This document shows, one piece after another, positions 16,715 to 29,300 of a DNA stretch of 64,000 nt. The DNA is from Bolinopsis microptera (Eukaryota; Ctenophora; Tentaculata; Lobata; Bolinopsidae). How positions within the stretch are numbered: position 1 is the stretch's first letter; the number at the start of each line of letters is the position of its first letter. Both the position numbers and the translations under genes were made by a program. Under the pieces are notes generated by a model, which ran no database searches, was not told the DNA's origin, and was given only the letters and a program-made list of their open reading frames with translations. The stretch lies in NCBI RefSeq assembly GCF_026151205.1, contig NC_087078.1, positions 11,170,175-11,234,174 on the forward strand, written 5' to 3'.

Positions 16715-17215
16715 ACTGTACTTTAATGCTGTAATCCGTACAAATGTAAGTAGGCGGGTATCTAGTTCAATCTTTGTACAGATTTAAGTCTTAAGAAACT
16801 TCCTGCTTTAAAAGATGTTGTGTCTGCATCTGATATATTTTTTTGCAGAAACGCTTTGATAAAGAAATGTAAGAGCAATTCATTTTATTTATTTAACTTA
16901 GATTCGTCCTACGGGGCACAAATTAAATGTCCGGCATCTATTTCAGTATTTCTTTCGGCTTTTTGTTTTGTTAGCCATAGTTTGATTCGGACTGTGGCAA
17001 TTTCATGAAGAATGCAACTATCAACTCCCAAATAAGTTATTAACTTATAGTGACTTATAAGACAACTTGGAAAAACACTTAATTTACTAAAAAAATACAC
17101 TGGTTAGAATATTAGCTTAAATATTATTGAATCTTTAAATTTTATTATCATTTATAGTTGAAAACATTTACCTGGTAATGGAAGAATCATGAAACACAGC
17201 TGGTACATACAACTA
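16715..17215. other. Intergenic DNA, no feature recognised
   Basis: A minus-strand frame near 16909-17035 (HEIATVRIKLWLTKQKAER) is open but has no supporting splice context or homology I can name. Confidence 0.4.
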
Positions 17216-17626
17216 CTAACTCGTGAAAGAAAACCAGACCAAGAAGCGCCTGTTAATATAAGCTAACTCGTCGTAAATCGCGAGCTCTAGCAGGTATCCT
17301 CGGGTGATTGTCAGATCAGATGGTGGTCCAAGAGAGACTGCTGGGGCACCTGACAGAAAACCGTATCGCAATGAAAGCCCCGAAACGGTGTCAGGTTTGT
17401 GACTGAAGATTCTGATCAAGCTCAGGGTTGAGTCTACACAGTGTCGCCACTTGCCGATGCCAGTTGATGCGAGAAGACACTGATGTAAGTGGGAAGTTAT
17501 GTCTAAGAAACAGCGTGTGGTTCGGGTGCCGGTTGAACGCATGTAAAAGGGAGGGTATATCCGTATTTCGCTGCTAGTGATGCAGTCCTTAGCCCGGTAG
17601 CTAAGGCTTCCCCGTTTCTCGCTCAT
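17216..17626 (-). CDS. Unrecognised GC-richer ORF, 136 codons or more
   Basis: The frame runs from MSEKRGSLSYRAKDC to a stop after RRFLVWFSFTS. It stays open upstream of the Met for at least 25 more codons (VPHPALDPRRGHKPIG). Base composition is clearly more GC-rich than the surroundings, which suggests former coding sequence or a captured fragment. No domain is recognised; other frames contain stops. It could be an old transposon piece. Confidence 0.25.
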   Translation of the reverse strand: MSEKRGSLSYRAKDCITSSEIRIYPPFYMRSTGTRTTRCFLDITSHLHQCLLASTGIGKWRHCVDSTLSLIRIFSHKPDTVSGLSLRYGFLSGAPAVSLGPPSDLTITRGYLLELAIYDELAYINRRFLVWFSFTS

Positions 17627-19340
17627 TTGTGCTCCGATGGGCTTGTGACCTCTGCGGGGGTCAAGTGCAGGATGAGGGACATGGCTGACCAGGAGTAGGT
17701 TGTTTTTGGGAGAAAGAGTAGGGTTGGTTTGGTGTTGTGCCTTCGCAGTTTAACTGTATCTTTACTCAAAAGCAACAATTTCAATCAGATACATCAACAC
17801 ATGTGTAGTTATTGACTACTGATTAACCTTGCAATTACCTCCATGCTATGCGGTGGGATATAATGTATGTTAGCGGTAATTTTATTGTTTATCTTTCTCG
17901 GCCATGGCTGCCTGATCTATGGCTGTTAATGTTATCATCACTTCTCCAGAAATACCAGCGTGATATTATAACTGTTATAAACACCTTAGGGATAGAATAA
18001 TCAGCCGGAAATCGACCATAAATTTATGAGTAACTCTCAAGTAATTATTAACTTGGATCAGGACTAAACTTTCCTTCGAGGTGATACGGTCAGCAGTTCT
18101 CGGAGTTAGAGGGTCCAGAACACCGTGGAAGAGGACATATTCATTCCACACTGACGATTTTGGCCTCCTAGCACACGACGCCGGGATAGACACGAGACAA
18201 TAAACATTAATATGCACATTGGACTATTGATGCTGTTTTTCCCACTTTATGGAGAGTAAGCTTATGATTATAGTTTCAATTAACACATTTTATAGATGAT
18301 TGGATTTATTGTTCATTTGCATGCTTTGTATTGTATTTCAGTTTATCTTTACCCATAAAGGGTTTCAGGTTTGACCGTTGGGAGCGGTATAAAAAAAAGT
18401 AATTATTAACATGCAAGCTTGAAGCACCGTGTGGGAAATTAGAGAAGCTCACATTGGGGAACCAATCAGTTTATATAGCCTATGCTGATGCACAACTAAG
18501 AACCACCTGTATGATAATTGTAATTTGATTCAAATAGCTGTTTTAAATTGAGACAATGTAGTGGTTCACTTCTTAATTTATAGCTTGTGATTGTGTATAC
18601 AGAGTTCTGAGTTGTCATATCATGATTATGAACTCTACCCCAGATCTAGCCCATTTCTAGGTCAATTATATTCAATCCATAGATTACTTGAAAATTTAAA
18701 TTAATCCTTATTATTGGGCTTTTGTCATTATCAATTGTGATATTAATCCTTATAAACCATAGTTTATAATTGCTCAAGCTATACAACCACACCGATGATG
18801 TTTACTGTTTAGGCCTAGCAATAGCTAGGCCTAAACCTTCCTAAAATTGAACAAATTAGATTATTTTAGACGATATGCCCCCGGGCCCCCGGGCCCTTCA
18901 TTACGCCACTGAAAAGAAAATATTTTCAATACTAGTAGCATTAGTGATATCGAGACGGTCATCTCTATTCTCTAATATAAATATTGATCTGAAATGGTCC
19001 TGGCATGCATAATTAGGGCCTTAAGATAACATATTTTATGATTTGGATCCGCTTGCCTCAATGATTAGTGAGTTGTAATCGCAGCCATATTCTGTTAATA
19101 AAAACGGTTTTACATAAACCATTACCCCAATCCAAACCAATACCATAACCACAAACCCGAAGAATCGGAGAAAACCGAAGAGTTCACGTCAGGATGCCTC
19201 ATTGCCTCAACTATAAGTTCAAGGAGGAAAGTAACAGTTCCTGCCTGAACCTAGCAGAGTCGGTGCTCTAATTAGCACTATCAGTTAGACTTTTCGTTCC
19301 ACCTATTCCGCGGAAGGAGTATTGAGAAGCTGCAGGAGTG
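17627..19340. other. Intergenic DNA with dispersed-repeat pieces
   Basis: 18003-18040 matches, in inverse orientation, the GAGTTACTCATAAATTTATG part of the duplicated unit at 23.73-24.24 kb. 18415-18690 is listed separately. GGGCCCCCGGGCCC-type sequence lies at about 18880. No exons recognised. Confidence 0.5.
18415..18690 (+). repeat. Dispersed repeat matching the inverted arms of the 39.0-40.7 kb MULE
   Basis: TTTTAAATTGAGACAATGTA, GTTCACTTCTTAATTTATAG, GAACTCTACCCCAGATCTAG and CAATTATATTCAATCCAT occur in the same order as at 40440-40580 (+) and inversely at 39190-39300. It is probably a solo MULE end. Confidence 0.7.
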
Positions 19341-19348
19341 TTCCGCAG

Positions 19349-19965
19349 AAGCTATATTAAGAGGTACAAGGATCTCAAAGGAACTTTTACCTTACCTTTG
19401 ATACCTTTGATCTGCTTCGTCGAAACTCGACAGGCCATCAGAGTTGCTGACCACCCCAAAGAGCAGTTGCCTCTCGATCGTTACTCCAGTCCAGTATAGA
19501 ATTGGAGTTCGGTGATGTGAAGCCCCGGATTGGCGGTTTATCCGGCAAAGAAAGCATGAATGCCGTCATATGATGCTTGAAGCCATCATGCTTGGAGACT
19601 GCACGTATGTGCCAAGCTATACAGTTCCAGAGTCTGGGACCCATTACATGCCAAATGATGTTTCATATAGAGTCTGGTGAGCAGCTGAGCTTTTTACTGT
19701 GAACTGGACTTCAAGGTCGTTAATTGGATGTGAAACCATGTAGGATTTTCCACATGTGTATGACAATGTAACGTTCTCTGCGCTTCTGAAGTGACATGAG
19801 GGACAGGGTTTTTAGGCGATCCCAATAATGGAGATGATGTAAACCATGGATCTTTGAAGTGAAAGTTCTTTGTAGGTACACTTTCAAGCTCCTGAATGTC
19901 ATACACTTTTAATCGAATTCCACAATCAAAAGGTCGTATGTGATTTGCCTTGAGTCACAGCAAAG
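19349..19965 (+). pseudogene. Duplicated exon copy 1, interrupted by a CR1 insertion
   Basis: After acceptor GTTCCGCAG the sequence reads like the 20039 exon (SYIKRYKDLKGTF). It is cut at about 19389 by the CR1 3' end and resumes at about 19905 with CGAATTCCACAATCAAAAGG up to donor GTATAA. It lacks the 8 bp TCTGGTCG present in copy 2. Confidence 0.6.
19387..19908 (-). pseudogene. 5'-truncated CR1-like LINE 3' end
   Basis: The minus strand encodes SKIHGLHHLHYWDRLKTLSL, MWKILHGFTSN and, after an internal deletion of about 50 bp, MGPRLWNCIAWHIRAVSKHD to the stop. It is nearly identical to the C-terminus at 58790-59290. The 3' end carries the same ACCTTTGATACCTTTGATC tail. TSD-like CTTTTA(A) lies at both sides. 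Confidence 0.88.
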
Positions 19966-20038
19966 GTATAATGTGTTTATTATCTGTACAATTAGGTTAC
20001 CAGTCACAAATTCCAACTGCTCTCTACTTGTTCCGCAG

Positions 20039-20140
20039 AAGCAATATTAAGAGGTGCAAGGATCTCAAAGGAACTTTTAACCGAATTCACAATCAAAAGG
20101 TCGTCTGGTCGTATGTGATTTGCCTTGAGTCACAGCAAAG
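20039..20140 (+). CDS. Duplicated exon copy 2 (intact), unknown protein
   Basis: The 102-nt exon has a pyrimidine-rich acceptor CTTGTTCCGCAG and donor GTATGT. In one phase it is open throughout: SNIKRCKDLKGTFNRIHNQK then VVWSYVICLESQQR. The protein is not recognised. The existence of two copies with conserved splice sites supports a genuine exon duplication. Confidence 0.45.
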
Positions 20141-22450
20141 GTATGTGTTTATTAGTATTACCTGTTTATTACCTGTCCTAGTCCTAGTCCTACATGACAG
20201 ACTGCAGTAATCTAATTGTCCAGGTAACACAAATTCCAACTGCTCTGATCTACTTGATAAACAAAAACGTACGACAATACTACAATTCCAACTGCCGATG
20301 ATTCTTTCAAAGAAGTTTCTAATAAAACTGTAAAACAGTAAACTCAGTGCCAACAATTTAAAATGAAATTAAATAAATCGCGTTACGACATTTGATTGTT
20401 AATTGTCCTGAGAAATCAATTGGATATTTTAATTCGAAATAAGCTTTTCGGTTTTCCGAATTCTTTAAAAACATGTTTTTCTGGGAACCAATTTTCTCTA
20501 CGTTTCATGGCCATGCTACCTTGTTCATTATTAGCAGAAAATATTTGTTCGGACATTTATATAATTACATAAACATAAAATAAAATATTTACAGCAGTTT
20601 CTTAAACCGTTTCCAGATAACCCACCTGTGAGCAATTACAGCTGCCCTAATGGAAATTCTTTGCTGGACTGGAGTATGAATAAGGCAGCAGCGATGCTGC
20701 AAGGGCGGTCGAACTATTCGATGACCCAGTAGAGGAATCTACGAATCTCTCCAAAGTATCCAAAGTAAGTAAATACATTGAATGTCATTGTTGCCTCTTT
20801 GTTAATTCGCAGAGCAACGCGACCATCTGGAAGTGGAAGGGTTGACATCGTCAATCAAAATCTCATAATCATATAGCTAGAAGTAGAATGAAAGGTAAAT
20901 ATTAAAACGAATTGGCCCTATAGCACTTAGCAACACCCCGGAGGAGTTAATAACACAAAATGCCGACACGCTTATAAATATAAGGTTATATATTAGAATA
21001 ACCCCTCGTGCTAAAGCAAGTCGGCGATATTTTCATATAAATATTAATAATTCCTCGTGCTTCGCACTTAAAATTATTATCAACTTTACCGCGGGCAGTC
21101 CCGTCTGTCGATTGCAGACAGAAAACACTTTTATATGTCATAGTCATACTCATAGTCATACTCATATAGTCATATAGTCATATACTCATATAGTCATATA
21201 CTCATATAGTCATATAGTCATATACTCATAGTCATACTCATATAGTCATACTCATATAAGTATACCCTCATTCTTCACTAATTTCAACATCTGACGTTTT
21301 CTTATAGTTATGCACTCATAATAAATGTTAGCTAAGTGTTCATAGTGTCATGATATGTAATGTTTTTTGGAGGTCCAATTGAGACTCTTAGATAATGTTC
21401 CTATCCTGACATTACATGAATAATAAACACTGACCACTGTATAAACATCAAATAATTGTTCTGGCGGGATTCTAGAATGTAGAAATCGAATTAACCCGGA
21501 GAAACGGCTCGCCCGGCAATCAACGTTCATGGTTGCGTCTCGAGATATGTTCTTAGTTGTACAAATTGAAATACAATTTTTATCTAATTTTAAAGTTTTA
21601 AGCGACGTCGGTTTGTCGTGACGGTTTCATTTGATTGCTCTTTATAGTTTATTAGCACAATAATGATGTTGATTTTTTCGAATGAAGGTTCATTTTCGAA
21701 ATTTTTGATATTTTCAATTTGATTGGATCGAGTCAAATTGTTTTAATTGCGTTGTGTTGGGACATTTGAATTACATAATATGTCCTGACAGACTAGAATG
21801 AATGGTGGCAGTGTGCTGTCTGCAAAGTTATAAGTCTAATCAAACATAGAAATGGCCATGAAGCCTAAACGTTTCCACACTGTAGTATGTCGGACAAATG
21901 TATTATATCAGACATTCACATTAGGGGACATGGGCACAAACATGCAAAGATACGCGTACGTGTCCAAACTCCAGGAACCAAAATTGAATTCCTATTTAAC
22001 TATCGTCACAGACTAAAGGAGACAAATGGAAGCCAGCAATCGAATCATCCCATTACATGGATTTAAATTCAAGGAGCGGTTTTGTGATTGGACAGTGTGT
22101 CCATGTTCCAATCCAAATAAGACATGTAATTTAAGTGAACAATCTTGGAATCCCATGTTTACTCTACTAGTGGGCAGTGGTGTTGCCTGTTATAAGGGTA
22201 TGATCAGAAGATCCAGGGTTCAAATTTCCCGGTGTCATATAGTCTAAGGAGATAGGTAGCTAAAGATTTATAAATAGAGTAAAACGGAATTTTGATTCGA
22301 TCTCGATTTAAAGTTTAAAGGACACAAATATTTGCAGCCTCACGATCAGTTTTAATTTTATAGCGGTCTCATGAAGTTCTAGAGTTCAGGCATTATATTG
22401 TTAAAGTTTAGCTCCGATTATATTACTCTTTGCAGACACTCTCGCCCGTA
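20141..22450. other. Non-coding DNA with simple repeats
   Basis: 20640-20760 contains a short open stretch ARAVELFDDPVEESTN, whose near-identical complement lies at 34985-35040. 21137-21270 is a CATATAGT/CATACT simple repeat. 22165-22250 has a tRNA-like box B (GGTTCAAATTTCC) and may be a SINE head. No other genes seen. Confidence 0.5.
21137..21270. repeat. TCATATAG/TCATACTCA simple-repeat array
   Basis: Alternating TCATATAG and TCATACTCA words fill about 130 bp. Confidence 0.85.
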
Positions 22451-22864
<414 letters not shown>

Positions 22865-23728
22865 CTAAGCTGATAATTGTTGGTTAACAAAATTGTAGAC
22901 AAAATTGCAGACTCAAGGGAAATTGATTCAACTACAGGTTTTTAACTGTTTTTGTGTTCTTGTGTTCTTGTACTGCAACCTAAACGTGTATTATACAGGT
23001 TGAATTTCATGTTTAATTCCTGTTTAATTCCTGTTTACAGGCATGTATATCAATAGCTGTTCCATCTTTCTTATTCAATCAACAAGTATATTTCTTACAG
23101 TTCTCTTATTATAGTGCTGCCCCAGTCTCACAGCCCACAGGTCACCTAAACTAAACTATTATTATTAAGCTATTAAATGTTTTATTTATTGCTTTAATCT
23201 TTTCTTCTTATTCTCCATCGAATGCTCCTTGACTTTCATACGGTTATCAAAGCTCTAGTCTATCTTCAATCTAATGCCAACTCTTGCTCTAGTGGTAGTG
23301 GTACGTGTTTCTTAATACATGAGTTGATAAGTTGATTCAATACAAAGGTCATGTGATACGACGTAGAGAAATAATAGCGCTTTTTTACTCTTTAAAAATG
23401 TTTTTGATATGCAACCTTCTATAATTCTCATGGTGTCCTGGTGAAAGACGAAGTCCGGAATTTCCACTTGCCAAGTTCTTGCTGGTGGCCAGTGGTCTCC
23501 ACTAACAGAGTGACCACTATCTTCTAATCTTCCACGCGTGACACGTCGTAGACCGATAGCTATCATGCTTCTTACATAAATATCTCAAACTGTTCCACTT
23601 TGCTTACTAACAAAAAGATATGGCTATTAGAGCACTTTGATCCACTCAACTCTTATAACAGGTCGCGACTAAATCTTTAAAGATTGACATCGTAATCAAT
23701 GGTGGAAATAAGTATAAATACATCCCAA
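22865..23728. other. Intergenic DNA; one possible minus-strand exon
   Basis: GTTTAATTCCT occurs twice at about 23010-23035. On the minus strand 23566-23395 reads MIAIGLRRVTRGRLEDSGHS ... VEIPDFVFHQDTMRI without stops. It has no recognised domain or clear donor, so it is left uncalled. Confidence 0.35.
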
Positions 23729-24241
23729 TTTTTTGAGAGTTACTCATAAATTTATGGTCGATTTCCGATTCACGCATCGACAGCTTCAAGAATGATCACG
23801 GTATAGATTACCCAATCTATATTTATTGACTGCAGATTCGGCTAGCTGCAAAATATGATTTACTTGACTTGCAAGTGCAACGTCACGATTTTTCGATTCT
23901 TTGTTACCCTCAGATCAGTAAATCACATACTAACGCGTAAGAAAATGCTGCGTGAGGGCGCCATGTGTCAGGGATTTAACTTTCATACTTTTTTGAGAGT
24001 TACTCATAAATTTATGGTCGATTTCCGATTCACGCATCGACAGCTTCAAGAATGATCACGGTATAGATTACCCAATCTATATTTATTGACTGCAGATTCG
24101 GCTAGCTGCAAAATATGATTTACTTGACTTGCAAGTGCAACGTCACGATTTTTCGATTCTTTGTTACCCTCAGATCAGTAAATCACATACTAACGCGTGA
24201 GAAAATGCTGCGTGAGGGCGCCATGTGTCAGGGATTGAACT
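23729..24241 (+). repeat. 260-bp tandem duplication
   Basis: TTTTTTGAGAGTTACTCAT starts units at 23729 and 23989. Each unit contains GATTCACGCATCGACAGC and ACGTCACGATTTTTCG, and the copies differ at only a few bases. Its first 40 bp recur inverted at about 18003-18040. Confidence 0.92.
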
Positions 24242-25033
24242 ATCATCCTTATTTATTTTATTTTCATTATTATTTGCTGTTTACTTGCGCTGCAGCATGG
24301 CCATCAACTGAAATTACCACCCTTATGCCTTACTTCGGACAACCATGGCTACATAGTTACGCTGTAACCGGCACTTACAGGAAACCAAAGGATAAAGTAC
24401 TATTACTAAGGCCAGCGACGGTCAGGGACAAAATGAAATCGCAGCATGTGCGGGATCGCGATTTTTCCCATTTTGTAGCCCTATATATTTTGAGCATCCT
24501 TGCCACAGATTTTTTGAGTTAAGTATTTTGTTTGGTCATCTATAACCTCTGTACCAGCCGGCCTGTACCAACCCTGTCCCGGCACGATTTGTTGTATAAC
24601 TCCGAGTCATATGAACTTAGTGATTTCGTGATAGTCGACCAATATGGCCAGGACTTATTTTCAATATTTTTACGATTCCCTGTTTTATTAAGTTCATGAC
24701 GTGCTTATTACCATCAGTATCACTGCTTGTAGTTCATATTTTTTCTTTAGCATAGATTCCCTTCCTCATTGCTTTAACCGTGCCTTAACCGTGCCTTAAC
24801 CGTGCCTTAACCGTGTTATGCCACACTACCGAATTGCCCATTTTTCAAACATGAAGCGGATAAGCGACATTATCTGTGCTCAACGGTTAACAGAAACCGA
24901 AGCAAAGCTATTATATTGTTCAAACGATAAATTATCCTAATTTGTATAACAATTAAATTTCATTCATAACTTTCCATGTTTTGCAGCATATTTCAATCAA
25001 ATTTTTAACCCCATTCCTTTTAGTTTTCAAGCA
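24242..25033. other. Upstream region of the carbonic anhydrase gene
   Basis: 24290-24522 is open on the plus strand (WPSTEITTLMPYFGQPWLHS...) but unrecognised. TGCCTTAACCG is repeated three times at 24781-24813. Two acceptor-like pyrimidine tracts end at 24986 (TTTTGCAG) and 25023 (TTCCTTTTAG), so a 5' UTR intron or trans-splice acceptor is likely close to the start codon. Confidence 0.45.
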
Positions 25034-25990
25034 ATGAAGTTGTTGCTACTTGTCGGGGCTGTGCTAACAGTGGGCTGGGCTGCTGACGGTGCATACTCCT
25101 ACGATGATCAGGCAGCTTGGGGCGGAGTTTGTACCACTGGTAAACACCAGTCTCCAATAGACATAAACAAGGTAACGGACACCGTTTACTACGGCTCAAT
25201 GATTTCATCTTTCGGCGAGGAAGTAAAAATTGAAAAGAAAACGGAGGGTCTGATGACCGTTCAATGGGACCTCACGGACACCCCTATATTCAAGAACTTT
25301 CCAGATGACTGGCCGGTGGGTCAAACCAAGGGTCTTCAGGGTCTTCAAATGCATGTCCACTGGGGAAAGACGAGAACGTATGGGTCAGAGCACAGGCTGA
25401 ACGGGAAACAATACGACGGAGAAATACACCTGGTCACAAGGAACCTCGACCAGGACGACGAGAACGCAAGCGATTACTACGCCGTGTTGGGAGTCTTCAT
25501 TGAAGCGGTAGACGAAGGTTTTGACCTTGATATCGACGAAGACGCGGACCAATATATATCAGGAATGGTATCCGGCAGAAACGACGCTGTAGACCTGGAT
25601 GTGCTGTTTGGACAGCAAGGAACAAATAAACATAAAAATAGCGTGTTCACCTACGAGGGAAGTTTGACGACACCTGGTTGTGATGAGAAGGTATTCTGGC
25701 AGGTTCTGGAGAAACCGGTTCTGCTTTCATCATCTTACTTCGACGGAATCCGGGAGGAACTAGAAACGGTCGAGTATAACCACAGGGATATTCAGGAGCT
25801 GAACGGTCGACACATCACACACCGTCTCCTAAACCAACTGCATACTTCTGAAGGTGGTCAGTCTGATTCATTTTGCAAAGTTGACTGTCAGGCTGCACAG
25901 CAGACGTGCATGGGGGCCATGAGTGGTACTGCTGCAACATCTCTCCCTTCACTCGCTCTTCTCTTCGCAGCACTGGTCTATCTCATGTAG
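25034..25990 (+). CDS. Secreted / GPI-anchored alpha-carbonic anhydrase
   Basis: The single-exon, 318-codon frame encodes an enzyme that hydrates CO2 to bicarbonate with an active-site zinc, at the cell surface or outside the cell. A signal peptide covers about residues 1-19 (MKLLLLVGAVLTVGWAADGA). QSPIDI is at 39-44. Zinc ligands are His107 and His109 (MHVHWG) and His132 (GEIHLV), with gatekeeper Glu119. The substrate pocket SLTTPGC is at 210-216, with Trp222. Cys33 and Cys216 should form the disulfide usual in secreted family members. A Cys-rich segment (281-292) and a hydrophobic end LPSLALLFAALVYLM suggest GPI attachment. The usual NNGHS proton-shuttle region is changed (TVQWDLTDTP), so the His64 equivalent is missing and turnover may be slower. 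The ATG follows a pyrimidine tract and AG by 10 bp. Confidence 0.96.
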   Translation: MKLLLLVGAVLTVGWAADGAYSYDDQAAWGGVCTTGKHQSPIDINKVTDTVYYGSMISSFGEEVKIEKKTEGLMTVQWDLTDTPIFKNFPDDWPVGQTKGLQGLQMHVHWGKTRTYGSEHRLNGKQYDGEIHLVTRNLDQDDENASDYYAVLGVFIEAVDEGFDLDIDEDADQYISGMVSGRNDAVDLDVLFGQQGTNKHKNSVFTYEGSLTTPGCDEKVFWQVLEKPVLLSSSYFDGIREELETVEYNHRDIQELNGRHITHRLLNQLHTSEGGQSDSFCKVDCQAAQQTCMGAMSGTAATSLPSLALLFAALVYLM

Positions 25991-26120
25991 ACTACAAAGA
26001 ACACTATTTTCCATTTTTAGATACAGTAACTCTTTTTTAGATATAGTAACTCTTCACTGATGTAATTTTAAATAAGAAAAGACTAAGCGTGATTTTCCGG
26101 CCGTGATGGACAAATGCTTT

Positions 26121-26126
26121 AATAAA
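26121..26126 (+). terminator. Polyadenylation signal AATAAA of the carbonic anhydrase gene
   Basis: AATAAA lies 131 bp after the stop codon, preceded by a duplicated AGATA(C/T)AGTAACTCTT stretch. Confidence 0.75.
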
Positions 26127-26137
26127 GTTAAAGTTTA

Positions 26138-26299
26138 GGGGTCGTTCACATATTACGTAATCACTTTTTGACCATTTTTAACCCTCCTCCCCCCTCCGTA
26201 ATCAGTTTTACACATAGCTATTGTATCTAAATTACACTAGCGTAATCATTTGGAACCCCCTTCCCCCCTCGGCTGATTACCTAATGTGTAATCGACCCC
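26138..26299. mobile_element. PIF/Harbinger-like MITE with TTA target duplication
   Basis: The 162-bp element begins GGGGTCGTTCACATATTACG and ends in the diverged complement TGTAATCGACCCC. It is flanked by TTA on both sides (26135-26137 and 26300-26302). It contains C-rich tracts CCCTCCTCCCCCC and CCCCTTCCCCCC. A second copy lies at 58372-58553. Confidence 0.82.
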
Positions 26300-26302
26300 T
26301 TA

Positions 26303-29300
26303 CCGACCGATTCTTGGTATATTGTTGATCTGATTACGGATATCATATTCTGTCCGGTGTGACACGTCCGGTTCTATCAGGAATGTTGTTGGACAAGCTA
26401 ATGGTACATAAAGTTATTATCCTTATTACCGCTAAAGGGCCGCTAATCCTATAAAAGACTTGCCCAGTGCGAGCTCTGCACTCGTAATGTCACATGCGCG
26501 TCTACAAAAACATTTTCGCGCGATACGTTTTGATAACAAGTTAATTCTTCCTGTTTGTCACAATTTCGGCCGCGCGCTGCACAACATAACACATTATAAT
26601 GTAAAAATAAACGCGCGTCAAACTTTCAAATCATGAATTAATTCATCTTCAATCTTGTATGATAAATTATAACAGCAACTAATGAACAAAATATTCGAAT
26701 TAAAAAACTTTAAACTTCAAGGTTCAAATTTTATCACAGTTCATGTTAAGTTTCAAATTTAAAATGTTTTATTTTAAAGATCATTATGACTACCGCGCGC
26801 GGGTAATAACTGATAATCATCAAATTCTGATGACCGAAGAGTTTATTTTCAAATTTTTTTAACCGATGATCATTGATCCAGAATATTGGCGTCTAAAATA
26901 TGAAGTATGTTTATGCATTATACATTATATGTTATACAGGATTTTCTGCACTGCTCGAGGCCTCAAAGTCGTCAAACGAAAGTGAAACCTATACTAAAAG
27001 TAAATTGACTCTTTACTACTAAATGACCACTAAATTGGGTAATGTAATGGCCATAAGAACTTTAAATGTTCTAAATAGTAAATTAAAGCTATTTGGTTTA
27101 ATTGTTAATATCTTTTCATGTTTCAACTTTAAAAAATTTAAAATGTTCATTTTAAATTTTTCTTTCCACTTTCGAGGTTTTACTTTTAGGAAATTACAAA
27201 CAACAAAGGAAATCTATTAAATAGATTAATACATTAAATTAATCCGCACTTGCTTTGTACTAGTTGTAATAAAATAATTGTTTTTAAAAAGTTATTCAGT
27301 CAAAATATTATTACGCGCGCGCAAGCATTTTACAATTTAAATTTACAATTTAATGGTATTATATTGTCAATTAGGGACTATTTTTGGTAAAAATTTGTGA
27401 AATACTTGTCAATAAAACCAATTGAAATTTGGTGAGCGAGAAAGAAGTTTCGAGCAAGTTTTGAAGGTGATCAAGATGGAATAACTAACAGTACATTTTT
27501 CGCGGTGACGCCATATATCATATATATACGTACGGCTGCAGACAGATCTGATATGAGATCGAGCGCTATATATTATCTTCTCCTATGATTGTAAGAAAAT
27601 GTCGATTGTTGCTATCGTCTGTTGATTGTGAGTTGATGTCTCGCTCCCTGCTGTTCAAATAATATAGTTGAGATATCTTCTTAAAATTTTGCCGATTTGC
27701 TATCGCTCAACTGATTTCTGATCTTATCATGCAATGACAAATGTTTGCACATACACATTTTCTTTCAGCATCTTTTATTCCTTGACACAATTTTAAAATT
27801 ATAATTTTATTATTTTATATATATGTATTGTCCATAACTAGGGTGGCCTGCGCCCTGCTAACAGAACCATGATCTGCCTTGATTCATCCTTCAGCACAGA
27901 GAAAAGCTCCTTTTTTATACATTATGATTACAGAGGATCTGATATTTAGATATATATTGTTGTGCTGTAAAAACTTACTTTATTTATTTATTTATTTATT
28001 ATTCCAAAGTTGTACCTAATGGCTAGGGCGTCATTGAATTCTTGCTTGTTGAGACAGAATCCAAATGATTTGATTTATTCCCTATAATTCTGAATTACAT
28101 ATTTTGATTTAATCATCACCCCAAGAAGAAGACATGTTTATGTATCCAGATTTTGCTAAGAAAGCTCTCATAGATCATTCTAAGAATCTTCTATGTTCTA
28201 AATCAAAGATGGTCATATGAAGGTTTGTTAAGTATTTCTTTATTGGACTTTTTATTGGATCTTAAACATTTATACAAGGTTTTCACATGATCTTGACTGG
28301 TAGAAATATAGATAAGCCCATAGGTAAAGTACAATTTTACAATTTGAGTAAAATACAATTTTTATTTTCCACAGAAGAATCAATACATGTTGAATTATAA
28401 ATATCCGATAATTTCATTAATAATCATAAAAAGTTGCTTTGTAAAAGCAACTTATACATAAGCAACTTATATTTACAAAATAATACCAAATTTCAGCCTG
28501 GAACGAAACGAATGAAGAGACCGAAATGAATGAAGAAGATCTTTTCAGGTAATTAAATAACTGTGCTAAATATGTGATGAGGGTTTGTAGATGTTTAATA
28601 ACCATGCTTCACTTTTGGACAATTTCTCGATTAAACAAGAAATTCAAGTTAAAACAATGATCGTAATGTGAATCAGGACCCTTATTATTTGTTAAGGGCA
28701 CTGCAATGAATTTGAATTCCATGGCACTTAGATAGTGAACGTGAAATGACTAGTAACTAGAAAGTGTAGCACAGCAATGCCTTCAATCTTAACTGCTCAT
28801 GTTAGGAAAATTCTTTAGTTAGTTTATGTCATAACACTGTGCCAAGGCCAGCTTTAACATCTAGGACTGTAATATTGAAAAAGCTGAATTGTGTGACTAA
28901 CCTGATCCTGTTCTAAGTGCAGAAAATGTCTCAGAATATGCCCAAAATGAGCAAAAGTCAATGATTTGGCAAAAGTTTGGTAGAATTAAGATGAATTAGG
29001 TAATCTTCATCTAAACTCTAGATAATTCAGCTAAAAGTCATAGTTGAAAGAATGATCTGCGAACTTTTTTCTGATTGTTGTCACGATGGACAAAAATACC
29101 GACAATAGCATTTATATGTTCATCGAGAAAATTTTGTACATACCATCGATATTTGAAGTATTGAACCGGATTTAAGTTAGTCATAGTAGGTTATCATAAC
29201 ATTGACATTGCTTACAAAGCACCAATTTCATGTGGTTTATCATTGGTACATGCCTAAAACAAGAAGTCATTTTAAGGTGGATAATGACACACAGTTCAAC

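Noticed and set aside
17216-17630. A piggyBac transposase C-terminus on the plus strand (KRCQVC)
   Set aside because: Only one short CxxC-like match; the expected downstream Cys/His pattern is absent and stops interrupt.
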